Shown here: positions 45,808-55,301 of the stretch, in pieces | How the letters are laid out: each line of letters begins with the position of its first letter | Numbering within the stretch: the first letter of the stretch is position 1 | DNA from: an uncultured Flavobacteriales bacterium | GTDB lineage: Bacteria; Bacteroidota; Bacteroidia; Flavobacteriales_D; Sanyastnellaceae | Reading direction: 5' to 3' | NCBI GenBank assembly: GCA_938082505.1 | Contig: CALLLH010000027.1 | Span: 1 to 64,000, forward strand | Length of the DNA stretch: 64,000 nt | Notes under the pieces: model-generated | Database searches by the model: none | What the model was told of the DNA's origin: nothing | Seen by the model: the letters and a program-made list of their open reading frames with translations, nothing else | Made by a program: the position numbers and the translations under genes

Positions 45808-46546
45808 TCGGCCAACGGGCCGCCCCAGTCCATCGGTGTGTCACCTCCCCGCCACGGTAGATCCCGTCCGGGCGCAAATCGTCGAACCGGACCTCCCCGG
45901 AGGCATGAAGGACCCGCGCGGGTTCTTCCTCCTCCTGCCAGCAGAACCCGACATGCGTCACTTTGCCGGCATCATGTCGGTGGAAAAACACAAGGTCACC
46001 GTGGCGGAGTCCATCGAATGTGGTCTCATGTGGCCTCAGGTCCCGCCATTGTAGTGATGCGTCCCTCGGCAGGCTGAATCCACAAAGGAAAGACGACAAT
46101 TGGGTCAAGCCGCTGCAGTCCATTCCCAACACGCTCTTGCCACCCCATAGGTATGGCGCTCCAAGGAAGGCATGGGCCACTTCCACCGGCTGCGAGGCCT
46201 GGGCTTGCCGGGCGCTGATGATGCTCGTTGGAACCCGGGAACCCGCGGGCAGATGGTAAGGCCTTCCCTCCCACTCGAGCACCGTCAAGGGGGAGGTCAG
46301 CAACCCCGTTTCCAAGCTGAAGGCCGCGAGTGCATCTGCAGATCCGTCGATCAGTTTCCTGTCACAGAATCCTTGGTAACCATCCGAGCGGAGCCTGACC
46401 TCGACCCAGGCTTCCTGTCCATCCAACGGCGACCATTCGACCTCCTCTCCGAAGAGGGCTTGTGTGACCATTTCCGAGCGGTCATCCGCAGCGGACCGGA
46501 TGGGGGCAATCGGCACCCGTATGATTCCTGCACTTGCCCCTTCCAT
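45794..46546 (-). CDS. NlpC/P60 (C40) peptidase with SH3-like domain
   Basis: A 250-residue cell-wall peptidase, expected to cut D-glutamyl-meso-diaminopimelate-type bonds. The N-terminal 100 residues form bacterial SH3-like repeats (IRSAADDRSEMVTQALFGEEVEW). The catalytic domain has FLGAPYLWGGKSVLGMDCSGL with the catalytic Cys, GDLVFFHRHDAGKVTHVGF with the catalytic His, and VLHASG with the third polar residue. No clear signal peptide, so export is uncertain. Its ATG overlaps the stop of the thiolase gene (TGATG). Confidence 0.88.
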   Translation of the reverse strand: MEGASAGIIRVPIAPIRSAADDRSEMVTQALFGEEVEWSPLDGQEAWVEVRLRSDGYQGFCDRKLIDGSADALAAFSLETGLLTSPLTVLEWEGRPYHLPAGSRVPTSIISARQAQASQPVEVAHAFLGAPYLWGGKSVLGMDCSGLTQLSSFLCGFSLPRDASLQWRDLRPHETTFDGLRHGDLVFFHRHDAGKVTHVGFCWQEEEEPARVLHASGEVRFDDLRPDGIYRGGEVTHRWTGAARWPISVG

Positions 46547-47724
46547 CACATGCGTTCGATCACCATGGCACTCGCACCACCCCCTCCGTTGCAGATGCCC
46601 GCCAAGCCCAATTGCTTGCCGTGCCGATGCAACGCATGGACGAGGGTGACCACGATGCGGCTTCCGGAACTGCCCAGGGGATGTCCAAGAGAGACGGCGC
46701 CACCGTGCACATTGACGATGGCGGGATCCAGCCCCAACAACTTGGTGTTGGCCAATCCCACAACGGAAAATGCCTCATTGAGCTCGACGAGTTCAACATC
46801 TTCCATCGACTTCCCCGCCCGCTCCAATGCCAGGGGCACGGCCTTGGCCGGAGCAATGGTGAAGCGATCCGGATCCCTCGCTGCGTCCGCATTGGCGAGG
46901 ATGCGGGCCAACGGCTTCAAGCCACGGGAAAGGGCCACTTCCTCTGCCATGAGAACCAATGCGGAAGCCCCGTCATTCAGGGTGCTCGCATTGGCCGCAG
47001 TCACGGACCCCTCGCGATCGAATACCGGACGCAATTGCGGGATCTTGTCCAGCTTGACGTTGCGGTACTCCTCGTCTTCAGTGACCATCAGCGGATCACC
47101 CTTGCGCTGGGGCACGGGGACAGGGGTCACTTCGGCCGCGAACGCACCGTCTTCCCATGCCTGGGCTGAGCGGCGATAACTCTCTATGGCAAAGGCATCC
47201 TGGTCTTCCCTGCTGAAGTTGTGTTCCCGTGCGCAGAGTTCAGCGCAAACGCCCATGTGCTGCTGGTTGTAGACGTCGGTCAGCCCATCGTGTACCATGC
47301 CGTCCACTGCTTGCAGATTGCCGAGCTTGACTCCCAACCTGCCCTGCAGGTAATGGGGTACGGCGGACATGTTCTCCATCCCGCCGGCCACCACGATGTC
47401 GGCGTCGCCCAGCGCAATAGCATTGGCGGCCAAGTGGAGGGCCTTCATCCCTGAAGCACATACCTTGTTGACCGTCGTGCAGGGCACGGAATCAGCGATG
47501 CCGGCCCCCATGGCGGCCTGCCTTGCCGGAGCCTGACCCAGGCCCGCCTGCAGCACATTGCCCATGTAGACTTCATCCACGTCCGTTCCACTGACGGAAG
47601 CGGACTCCAAAGCGGCCTTGATGGCGATGCTGCCCAACCGTGGCGCAGGAACGGAGGACAAGGCGCCGAGAAAAGAACCCATCGGGGTTCTTCGGGCGGA
47701 AACGATAACGACTGATCTGCTCAT
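46546..47724 (-). CDS. Acetyl-CoA acetyltransferase (thiolase)
   Basis: A 392-residue thiolase that joins or splits acyl-CoA and acetyl-CoA. The acylated cysteine is in NKVCASGMKALHLAANAI (about residue 88); NEAFSVV and GGAVSLGHPLGSSGSRI carry the two catalytic His regions; the C-terminal GICNGGGGASAMVIE carries the second Cys. Typical length for AtoB/PhaA-type enzymes; together with the 3-hydroxyacyl-CoA dehydrogenase and the HMGL-like lyase it fits acyl-CoA or leucine catabolism. ATG 47724 is preferred; TATCTTCG at 47746-47753 may be its -7 element. Confidence 0.95.
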   Translation of the reverse strand: MSRSVVIVSARRTPMGSFLGALSSVPAPRLGSIAIKAALESASVSGTDVDEVYMGNVLQAGLGQAPARQAAMGAGIADSVPCTTVNKVCASGMKALHLAANAIALGDADIVVAGGMENMSAVPHYLQGRLGVKLGNLQAVDGMVHDGLTDVYNQQHMGVCAELCAREHNFSREDQDAFAIESYRRSAQAWEDGAFAAEVTPVPVPQRKGDPLMVTEDEEYRNVKLDKIPQLRPVFDREGSVTAANASTLNDGASALVLMAEEVALSRGLKPLARILANADAARDPDRFTIAPAKAVPLALERAGKSMEDVELVELNEAFSVVGLANTKLLGLDPAIVNVHGGAVSLGHPLGSSGSRIVVTLVHALHRHGKQLGLAGICNGGGGASAMVIERM

Positions 47725-47916
47725 TTCAGATGGATTGCGTGGGCGCGAAGATACCAAGGAGAGCGCCTGATTCATTAGGTTTTGTTGGGACCCGATGACG
47801 CCACGGCCAGGTCACATTTTCATGTTTGGCACGGTAGTTGAATTCAAGTACGCAGCTGAAAGCAGCGATATGGTTCAAGATGCCGGCAACGATCCGGCAT
47901 TGATTTGGTTAAGGTT

Positions 47917-47944
47917 GAAGCGCCCCGAAACGTCGGGGCGTTTC
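47917..47944 (+). terminator. Strong hairpin with T-rich tail on the plus strand
   Basis: GAAGCGCCCCGA-AACG-TCGGGGCGTTTC forms a 12-bp stem (one G-T pair) followed on the plus strand by TTATTT. On the minus strand it begins right after the stop of the pseudouridine synthase gene, but without a U run. It may end that gene, or end a plus-strand transcript for which no gene is annotated. Confidence 0.6.
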
Positions 47945-48841
47945 TTATTTCACGACCCGGAGGAACTCCTTGGGGACACGCGTCTTCACCTCCCACATCG
48001 CATCGAGCTCCTTGTCCGTCATCACGATACGGAACAGGTGGACCCCTTGACGGCCCAGTGGATCGGGTGCATCGTCCCCCAAACCGCAGACGAGGCAATT
48101 GTGGTGCCTGAGGCCCGGCAATATCTCTGGAATGTCCTGCATTCCTGCCTGCACCTTGATGATGGTGAACCGGCCACCGGAGCGCATGCGACGGAATGGG
48201 AATTTCCTGGCGGAATACTGCTCGCCGGGCTTCCTGCGGGCGCTGAACTCACCGTCTTCTGGAATTTCCCCCTGCAACAGGAGGTAGGATTCGAACTGCT
48301 GCTCCTTCCAACTTTCCTGAAGTCGCCTTCTCAGTCCCATGTCCCGCACGACAACTGCAATTCCACTGCTGTCCTTGTCCATCATGTTCACGAAATGAAC
48401 CGCACGTTCCGGAATTCCAGCTTCGAGGTCCTGCGCAATCAGATACTCCTTGACCCGGGTGAAGCTCGTGTCCACCCGTGGATTGGGCGATGCCAGAATC
48501 CAGCCGGCCGGTTTCATGTAGCAGAAGAGGTCGTCGTCCTCATAGAGGACCTCAAAGGGCAGGTCGTCTGATGGCCGTATGGACTTGGCGGCGTTGGCCG
48601 GTTCTCCCCTGCGCGCCTCCTTCTCCTCCGGAACCGAAATTTCCTGTCCGATCGGGATGACCAAAGAAGGGAGCTTGACGACATCGCCATCCACACGCAC
48701 CGCACCACCCTTGATCAGGTTTCGGGAAGCGGTCGTGCTTTTCAGTCCCAATTCGGAACGAACGAGGGCATGCAGCGGGGCCTCGATTTCCGAGGTCCAA
48801 CGGCGGATGTTGATCTTGGGGCGGGGTGGTCTGGCGGCCAT
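47945..48841 (-). CDS. S4/RluA-family pseudouridine synthase, divergent
   Basis: A 298-residue RNA-modifying enzyme. An N-terminal S4-like RNA-binding region (LHALVRSELGLKSTTASRNLIKGGAVRVDGDVV) precedes the catalytic domain: FEVLYEDDDLFCYMKPAGWI matches the RluA start (DD.l.v.dKP.G), and VNMMDKDSSGIAVV matches the HRLD(R/K)xTSG motif. The catalytic Asp is kept but HRL is replaced by NMM. The C-terminal part (HHNCLVCGLGDDAPDPLGRQGVHL) corresponds to HQIRvHl..lG.Pi and is also altered. The RNA site is unknown, and the odd motif may mark a separate subfamily. Confidence 0.8.
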   Translation of the reverse strand: MAARPPRPKINIRRWTSEIEAPLHALVRSELGLKSTTASRNLIKGGAVRVDGDVVKLPSLVIPIGQEISVPEEKEARRGEPANAAKSIRPSDDLPFEVLYEDDDLFCYMKPAGWILASPNPRVDTSFTRVKEYLIAQDLEAGIPERAVHFVNMMDKDSSGIAVVVRDMGLRRRLQESWKEQQFESYLLLQGEIPEDGEFSARRKPGEQYSARKFPFRRMRSGGRFTIIKVQAGMQDIPEILPGLRHHNCLVCGLGDDAPDPLGRQGVHLFRIVMTDKELDAMWEVKTRVPKEFLRVVK

Positions 48842-48867
48842 GGCGATGCAAGATGCACCGGGATTCC

Positions 48868-51800
48868 TCATTCCCCGCAGGCTTCCCCATACAAAGCCAA
48901 CAATGCCAGGATGTCAAGGGCGGAAACTGCGCCGTCTCCTGTAATGTCCATGGTACAGCCCGATGCGCATCCAAATTCCGAGAGGATGGCGAGGATATCG
49001 GATGCACCGTGGACACCATCGCCGTCCAAGTCCGCGATGCACGGTTCAGTTGCCCCACAAAGGCCATGGCATGAGCCGTTGTCGAGCTCTGCCGCCGGGT
49101 CAAAATTGCAGGCCGAGGGGTCCGTGCAGCCTTCCCATCCCAACACGGGCAGACAGAAAGGCCCAGCTGATCCGGAACTGAAGTCGTTCCCTGCCGCATC
49201 GTCAGAAAGAGACCAGATGGTGTCTCCTGCCATGGAAAGCAGGTTCATCGTGCCTTCCATGCCACAGAAAGTCCCTGCGAACCCATTGCCCGAAGCGTCG
49301 TGAAGCAGGATGTCGAAGCAACCATGGGTCAGGCACAGGGTGTCCAATACTTCGGTTTCAATAGGGAAATGTTGCCGCCGCCCCCATGGGTTTCCAGCCG
49401 TATCCGCGACGGCCCAAGCCGATTCCATCGGGGTACAGTCCGCCAGGGTCGACATGACGACGGAACCCACTTCAGGCCGCAGGTTCCATGCCACGCCGAG
49501 GACATCATTCTCGGGCACGGCATCCGGCCCACCCGCCATCAGCCCATTGTCCAGATTCCCATCCAATCCCACGGCATCGAGGATTCGAACGACAAGGTCC
49601 TCTCCCGCCGGAACCGCACCCCGGGTCGCTCCTGACCACGCGAGGGCCGCCTCTTCGCCCGGCGGCAATATGAAACCATGTGTGGTCGTATCGGCTTCAT
49701 TCCACAAGAGGGTCACCGAGACCAGCGTATCCGAACCTGCATTCCGGATGGTCGCCGAAATGTCAAGGGGTCCTGAACAGCCCACCGCATCGGTTCCGGA
49801 AATCCCCACTATTGCGGCATCACGGTCAGGCAGCACATGCAATGGCGCCTTCCATAGCCCCCGCCCGTATGTGGCGAGTAGGAGTTCACCCGTGGATTGC
49901 CGTATGGCCAGATCACTGCACAACACCTCTGGAAGTCCGGCTTTGTATGGCATCCAATTGGATGCCCCCTCCGAAAGAACATAGACTCCCGCGTCAGTGC
50001 CCGCATAGAGGTCTCCAGAGGCTGGGTGGTGGGCCATGGTATTGATTGGCAATGCGGGCAATCCCTCGCCAACAGACAGCCACGATTCTCCTCCATCCTC
50101 CGTCAACCACACCCTGTTCTCCCCATCGTATCCCCCGAAGGACAGCCAGAATCGATCCGCATCCACTGCGTCGAATTCCACATCGAGCACTGGCAAACCC
50201 GGGAGCCCGAACAAGGGAGACCAGGCATTGAGGTTCTCGGTCTTGAAGGCGAATGTTCCCCGCGCGACGACCACCGTGCTGTCCTCGGAAGGCGCTGGTG
50301 CCAATACTTCGATCTCTTCTCCGGGCAATGCTGACGTCTGGTTCCATGTGCCGCCCGCGTCATCGGTCCAGTAGACCCTGTGCTTGGCCACGAAAATCCG
50401 TCCGGGATTGTTCGGCGCGAACATGATGGGGGTGTTCCAGTCCCCCTGTTCGTTTACACCGTCGGCATTGCTGCTGATCCAGGGTGACCAGCTCCATCCG
50501 CCGTCCGTGCTCCGGAATGCCCGACCGAAATACTCTGCAGCGATCATGGTCCCGGCATCTGCAGGGTCGATCAAGCAGTGGAATCCATCCGCGCCGAACA
50601 CCTGGGCATGGACCCCGCCATCCAGAAGATTGACCCCATTGTCCTGCCATCCAGACAAGAGGCGGTCCGGCCTTGTTTCAGACCATCCGAGGCGGTACAC
50701 CTGTCCGACCTCCAAGCCCGAGCTCAGGTCGGCAATGCCTTCCTGGGTGCGCCTTCCCACCCCACCATCATGGGCACTGACCCAATCCGAAGTGCCGGGC
50801 AGGAATGTCACCGCGTGGTGATCGGCATGGATGAACGCCGCATCAGCGCCTGCAAACCAGTGCCCGATGCAATTCCATGCCTGTCCACCATCGAAGGATT
50901 CCCAAAGGTTCACACCCCCTGCGAGCACGTGGTCGGCATCGAGGGGATCCATGGCCAAGGCCAGATCATAGAAACCCTGTCCACCGAAGTCAACGCCCTC
51001 CACGGTCCAACCCAGCAGATTGGGCAAATCGGGCACTTCCTGGAAGGAAGCTCCACTGTCCACACTCATGTAGAAACCCTTCAGCCCTTGTGTCCCGCTT
51101 TTGGCAGCAATGGCCGCCACCCGTCCCGGGTCTGCGGCGGAGGTGGCCAAGGTGTATCGGCTCACCAGGAATGGCGAGGGCATTCCGGGTATCGCTTCCC
51201 AATTCCTTCCGCCATCCGTTGAACGCATGAGTTCACCCGGTCGCCTTGCTGCATGCCATATGGAAGAGTCTCCCGGATGCGGCAGCAAATCGGAACAAAT
51301 GCCTTCCAGTGTTTGGATGAAGGTGGCTCCATCGTCCTCGCTCAACCATATCCCATTGGAAGTGGCCGTCAGGATCTGGTTGGCATCGCCTTCCTTTCTG
51401 TGCACCCGGCTGCAGGTGATGCCCGCCTCCAGTTCGAACCCGAGGCCCGTGGTCTCCCACGAAACTCCGCCGTCCACCGACTTCATGAGTCCAACGGCAT
51501 AGGCGCTCCCGAAGTCGGTGTCACCAGTTGCTGCCAGGATGATGTTGGGGTCAAGCGGATGCAACGCGATATCGGAAACACCCATGCCCGCCCAATCCTG
51601 GGTCCCCATAATCGCCCATGATGACCCTGAATTCTGTGTGACCCAGACGCCACCGCTCGGTGCGCAGGCAAACCAGCGGGCCGTATCCTGTGGGTCGATG
51701 ACCACCCGGTTCACCCTGCCGGCCCCACCAATCAGGGGGACGCCACCCGGGACGGCTGGCTCCCAAATTCCCGGATCGACATTCACGCGGGCCTGGCGGC

Positions 51801-52113
51801 CTTGGCGCTCCCATTTGGTGGCGGTCCATGGGGCAGCCGGTGCAAATCCCGCAGCACCCTCAAACGCATAACGGTCCTCAGCGAAGTGACGCCATCGCAT
51901 GAACGGCTTGAAGCCCTTTCCTTTGGCGGGAACGCTGTCCGCCCAGGTCATCTCGAAATCCTGAAAGGCCTGCTCCCAATCGGAACCAGACCACACGCCA
52001 TCGCTCCAGTGTTGCGCCTCCATTGTCCAGGAAGCTGCAACAAACCCGAGCATCACCAGGATTCTGGTGGCACAAGGCCGGGACGGCTCCTTTGCGAAAG
52101 GGCTACAGAGCAT
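48868..52113 (-). CDS. Very large secreted BNR/sortilin-like beta-propeller protein with dockerin-like end
   Basis: A 1081-residue exported protein. Signal peptide-like start (ATRILVMLGFVAASWTMEAQ). Residues about 115-780 contain many propeller repeats with the Asp-box pattern S-x-D-x-G-x-x-W (STDGGRNWE, SVDGGVSWE, SEDDGATF, STDGGWSWS, TEDGGESW), as in VPS10/sialidase-like proteins. A beta domain with a CARDB-like part follows (about 800-900). Then one CNYD-type Cys repeat (GCTDPSACNFDPAAELDNGSC) and two dockerin-like units (DLDGDGVHGASDILAIL; DITGDGAVSALDILALL). No T9SS type A or B domain is seen. Function unknown; a binding or adhesion role is inferred. Confidence 0.82.
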   Translation of the reverse strand: MLCSPFAKEPSRPCATRILVMLGFVAASWTMEAQHWSDGVWSGSDWEQAFQDFEMTWADSVPAKGKGFKPFMRWRHFAEDRYAFEGAAGFAPAAPWTATKWERQGRQARVNVDPGIWEPAVPGGVPLIGGAGRVNRVVIDPQDTARWFACAPSGGVWVTQNSGSSWAIMGTQDWAGMGVSDIALHPLDPNIILAATGDTDFGSAYAVGLMKSVDGGVSWETTGLGFELEAGITCSRVHRKEGDANQILTATSNGIWLSEDDGATFIQTLEGICSDLLPHPGDSSIWHAARRPGELMRSTDGGRNWEAIPGMPSPFLVSRYTLATSAADPGRVAAIAAKSGTQGLKGFYMSVDSGASFQEVPDLPNLLGWTVEGVDFGGQGFYDLALAMDPLDADHVLAGGVNLWESFDGGQAWNCIGHWFAGADAAFIHADHHAVTFLPGTSDWVSAHDGGVGRRTQEGIADLSSGLEVGQVYRLGWSETRPDRLLSGWQDNGVNLLDGGVHAQVFGADGFHCLIDPADAGTMIAAEYFGRAFRSTDGGWSWSPWISSNADGVNEQGDWNTPIMFAPNNPGRIFVAKHRVYWTDDAGGTWNQTSALPGEEIEVLAPAPSEDSTVVVARGTFAFKTENLNAWSPLFGLPGLPVLDVEFDAVDADRFWLSFGGYDGENRVWLTEDGGESWLSVGEGLPALPINTMAHHPASGDLYAGTDAGVYVLSEGASNWMPYKAGLPEVLCSDLAIRQSTGELLLATYGRGLWKAPLHVLPDRDAAIVGISGTDAVGCSGPLDISATIRNAGSDTLVSVTLLWNEADTTTHGFILPPGEEAALAWSGATRGAVPAGEDLVVRILDAVGLDGNLDNGLMAGGPDAVPENDVLGVAWNLRPEVGSVVMSTLADCTPMESAWAVADTAGNPWGRRQHFPIETEVLDTLCLTHGCFDILLHDASGNGFAGTFCGMEGTMNLLSMAGDTIWSLSDDAAGNDFSSGSAGPFCLPVLGWEGCTDPSACNFDPAAELDNGSCHGLCGATEPCIADLDGDGVHGASDILAILSEFGCASGCTMDITGDGAVSALDILALLALYGEACGE

Positions 52114-52169
52114 CAGGTTCAGGTTGGTCCGCCTGAAGTTGCACCCGATTTCGGACAGGTGCGCTACAC

Positions 52170-52191
52170 GGATCCCCAGGCGGGGAGATCC
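52170..52191 (-). repeat. Imperfect inverted repeat between two large secreted-protein genes
   Basis: GGATC-CCC-AGGC-GGGG-A-GATCC folds into a stem with one bulge in the 101-nt gap after the beta-helix gene. No U run follows on the minus strand, so a terminator role is uncertain. The rest of this gap shows nothing else. Confidence 0.35.
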
Positions 52192-52214
52192 GGGCAGTGG
52201 GCGTCATCTATGGC

Positions 52215-55157
52215 TTACTGTGGGCAAGCCACACCGAAAGTCGACAGCGCCATCAAGATATCGCTGGCCGCCACGAGACCATCCCCGTTCAGGTCAGGTG
52301 CGCCGCAGCCGTCAACACAACCAAAGGCGCTGAGCATCACAAGAATATCGGATGCGCCACGAAGGCCATCCCCATTGAGATCTCCGGTGCAGACCACTTC
52401 AGCCTCGTCACAGATGCCATCACCGTCCTCGTCGTTCAAACAACGGCCCAGGCAATCCACCGTAGAAACACCATCCACGACGGATCCTGGGTAGAGGTCC
52501 TCCGGTGCGGCGCAAGAGCCATTGTCAATGGTGGCGGAGGGGTTGAAATTGCAATAGGCGACATCCATGCATCCTGCACAGGTCAGGAACTCGCAGGTCC
52601 CATCATCATCCGTCGCCAGATCGTGGTAGTTGCACGCTCCGCCATCCATGCAGCCGGAAACTTCCTCCTCGTCGCACACGCCATCGCCATCTGCGTCATT
52701 GAGGCAGGCTGCATCGCAATCGACAAAGTCCTTGTTGTAGAGGTCCACGGGCGTGATGCAGGAACCATCATCTATTGAAGCCGTCGCGTCATAATTGCAG
52801 GCCTGCATGTCGGTGCAGCCCGAGCAACTCTGGTAGTCGCATGAGGCATCCGTGATCCATGCGCCGGCATCGAAGTTGCATGCCGCAGGATTCGTGCACC
52901 CCGCACAACTCAGGAAGTCACAGCTCCCGTCGTCGAGTGTGGCATTGGAAACGAAGTTGCACGCCGCTTCGTTCATGCAGCCGTTGACTTCCTCCTGGTC
53001 GCAGATTCCATTGCCGTTGACGTCCGTCGTACAGACCCCATCGCAATCCACATGGGGAGAAACATGAAGGTCCTGCTGAAAGAGGCATGTCTCATTGGAC
53101 GGCTGCGTGTAGCCGCTTTCGTAGTTGCACGCCGCCTCATCCATGCATCCGTAACAACCGAAAGTGCAGGTCCCGTCCTCAGTGTCTGCTGTCGCATCAT
53201 AGTTGCACGCCTGGGGAATGGTGCATCCCTCAATGGCCATCACGCCTGCCCGGTCCTCATCCAGCGCTGAAATGCCTTCGATGTCGCAGCTGCTGAAATC
53301 GCACGCCTCCACTTTGTAGAGGTCGGCGTCCGGGTCATAGTTGCAGGCAAAGCCGAGGGGACAGCCTGCACAGGTGAGAAAATCGCAACTTCCATCGTCA
53401 GCATTCGCGGAAACATCGAAGTTGCACGCCTTGGGAGATGTGCAGCCGAGGTACTGACAATCTTGATCGATGGTGGCACAAGCCTCGAAATTGTCCGCGT
53501 CAGCATCCGTGCAACCCGTGATGCGCAGCGCGGGAGAAAAGCTGTTTGCGCCGCACAGGGCCAATTTCTCCTCCCGGTCCAATCCACTCACCTGAAGCTC
53601 GGAATTGGAGAAGATGTTGTCCTGTAGCGTCCAGTCGATGTCCACCTCCATCACGAGGGCAGTGCCGTGCATGTTGAAATTCGTCGACGTTACCGTCAAG
53701 GCGTCAGCAGGATCGCTGCTGACGACGTGAACCCCTTTGGCACCGGCAGATTCGAATGTGCAGGATGAAATCTCCGTCGTTCCAACCTCACCATCTGCTG
53801 TGCTGATGGCAAGCCCGGTTCCATTGCCGAACATGGTGCTGGAAGACACCGAGAGGTGCCCGTTTCTATGGTTGATGGCCTGCGAGAATCCTGAAATTTT
53901 CAGATGTTCGATGACCGTGCCCTGTCGCGCGATGATGCCTGTGGCCTCTGGCGCGCCGCTTCCGACGACGATGCTGTTCCTCAGGATGATGCCCTCCGAT
54001 GCCGGCAGGACCTCGATGCCATCGCCCGCTGAGGCGATTTTCACTCCGTCCAATGTGGGCTGACCACCCGTCACGACCAAACCCGGGATGATGGTCTCAC
54101 TGCTGCGGCCGCTTGTCGCCGCTCCGGCTATGCCTGCGTTGGCGCCCACAATGGTCACTGAATGTCCGATCTCGATCGGTGTGGTGTCATAGGAGCCGGC
54201 TTCCACTTCAATGGTCATGGCGTCTTCTGCGGCATCCACTGCGCTCTGCACTGACATGCCCGGGAAGACCACCATGTGCTGCGTGGCCAAATCGTAGGAG
54301 ACCAACGGGGCAACTTGGGCACCCAAGGCCGCAGCAATGGCCCTGACATCGTCGCTGTGAACCAGGATGCATCCCGTGAGGTCCCCGGGCGCCTCGAGTA
54401 CGTAGTCAAATCCATCGGCATTCATGATGACAGGGAAACCGGCACTGCCGCCGACAGGCAATTCAGACGGGTCAATCTGCACAATGACGCCTCCGCCGCC
54501 GAGGCTTTCCGGACCGTCGAGATCGAGCACCCCGGAAAAGACGATGTCGTGGATCTCCTGGTCATAGTAGTTGGACTCCATGATGGCGATATCACCGTAT
54601 CCATTGTCTGAACTGGTCACATGCTCAATGTGCACATTCGAGCACGTGCTCAATGCCAAACCGAATCCAATGGCGCTGCCGCTTACCGTCACATTGCGGA
54701 TCGTGTTGACGCCCGGACCGGTGAGTCCATTGAGGTCGATGCATGTGCGCGTGGATTCAACCACTTTGACATCCTCAATGGTCAGACTGGAAATACCGGG
54801 TTCGGAATGGATGGCATAGGCCGTATTCACTCCTCCGGACACCACCGTGACATCTTCCAGCGTGATGTTGCTGCTCGACAGTGTGATTCCCCATCCATCC
54901 TCTTCGGACACATCGATGATGGTTACCCCGGTTTCTGATCCGGAGAGCGTCAACGGAATGCTGATCGCCACATGCTCTACGAATCGGGTAGCCGCCAGCT
55001 CAAGATGATCGCCAGCATTGGCTTCATCCATGGCCTCGGCTATGGTTTCGTAAGCGTTTCCTGTCGTGACGTTCAACACGGGATTGGTGGACGCCTCTTG
55101 CGCTGACAGGGCAACTGTGCAGCAGAAGAGCAGGAGTAATGTAGACAGACGGAGCAT
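52215..55157 (-). CDS. Secreted beta-helix protein with 10 CNYD-type Cys repeats and dockerin-like end
   Basis: A 980-residue exported protein. Signal peptide MLRLSTLLLLFCCTVALSAQ. Residues about 20-420 form a right-handed beta-helix of the pectate-lyase-like kind (AYETIAEAMDEANAGDHLEL, SSSNITLEDVTVVSGG, IDLNGLTGPG). About 530-920 holds ten repeats of the form GCTxxxACNYDxxAxxDDGSC, several followed by CAGC, alternating with acidic DxDGDGVCDEEE inserts like thrombospondin type 3 calcium repeats. Two dockerin-like units end the protein (DLNGDGLRGASDILVML; DLNGDGLVAASDILMAL). Paralogue of the next gene upstream. Its promoter is at 55177-55184. Confidence 0.83.
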   Translation of the reverse strand: MLRLSTLLLLFCCTVALSAQEASTNPVLNVTTGNAYETIAEAMDEANAGDHLELAATRFVEHVAISIPLTLSGSETGVTIIDVSEEDGWGITLSSSNITLEDVTVVSGGVNTAYAIHSEPGISSLTIEDVKVVESTRTCIDLNGLTGPGVNTIRNVTVSGSAIGFGLALSTCSNVHIEHVTSSDNGYGDIAIMESNYYDQEIHDIVFSGVLDLDGPESLGGGGVIVQIDPSELPVGGSAGFPVIMNADGFDYVLEAPGDLTGCILVHSDDVRAIAAALGAQVAPLVSYDLATQHMVVFPGMSVQSAVDAAEDAMTIEVEAGSYDTTPIEIGHSVTIVGANAGIAGAATSGRSSETIIPGLVVTGGQPTLDGVKIASAGDGIEVLPASEGIILRNSIVVGSGAPEATGIIARQGTVIEHLKISGFSQAINHRNGHLSVSSSTMFGNGTGLAISTADGEVGTTEISSCTFESAGAKGVHVVSSDPADALTVTSTNFNMHGTALVMEVDIDWTLQDNIFSNSELQVSGLDREEKLALCGANSFSPALRITGCTDADADNFEACATIDQDCQYLGCTSPKACNFDVSANADDGSCDFLTCAGCPLGFACNYDPDADLYKVEACDFSSCDIEGISALDEDRAGVMAIEGCTIPQACNYDATADTEDGTCTFGCYGCMDEAACNYESGYTQPSNETCLFQQDLHVSPHVDCDGVCTTDVNGNGICDQEEVNGCMNEAACNFVSNATLDDGSCDFLSCAGCTNPAACNFDAGAWITDASCDYQSCSGCTDMQACNYDATASIDDGSCITPVDLYNKDFVDCDAACLNDADGDGVCDEEEVSGCMDGGACNYHDLATDDDGTCEFLTCAGCMDVAYCNFNPSATIDNGSCAAPEDLYPGSVVDGVSTVDCLGRCLNDEDGDGICDEAEVVCTGDLNGDGLRGASDILVMLSAFGCVDGCGAPDLNGDGLVAASDILMALSTFGVACPQ

Positions 55158-55176
55158 AATAATCTCTTTTCGTCTA

Positions 55177-55184
55177 CAAATATA
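55177..55184 (-). promoter_or_regulatory. -7 promoter element of the 10-repeat beta-helix gene
   Basis: TATATTTG is a perfect TAnnTTTG match in an AT-rich gap and leaves a leader of about 19 nt to the ATG at 55157. It argues against the GTG at 55187 as start. Confidence 0.6.
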
Positions 55185-55254
55185 CACATTATAACTGCTA
55201 TTTTGACCTCTCCAAAGTTTATATCTTTGATTTCGTCGAAATTTCCGGAATGAA

Positions 55255-55278
55255 AAATGGCCGCTGATGCGGCCATTT
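55255..55278 (-). terminator. Rho-independent terminator after the 27-repeat gene
   Basis: AAATGGCCGC-ATCA-GCGGCCATTT is a perfect 10-bp stem with a 4-nt loop, with a run of T at its 3' edge on the minus strand. It lies 23 nt after the stop at 55302 and separates the two paralogues into different transcripts. Confidence 0.85.
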
Positions 55279-55301
55279 CTCTGTCTTTTTCAATCTTCCG
55301 A

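Noticed and set aside
43700-45810. Recent duplication or frameshift between the two monooxygenase genes
   Set aside because: Both copies are full length with intact motifs, distinct signal peptides and distinct C-termini, and differ throughout, so this is an established paralogue pair rather than a broken or assembly-duplicated gene.
47795-48571. A 258-codon plus-strand frame
   Set aside because: It runs straight through the strong plus-strand terminator hairpin and is antisense to the pseudouridine synthase.
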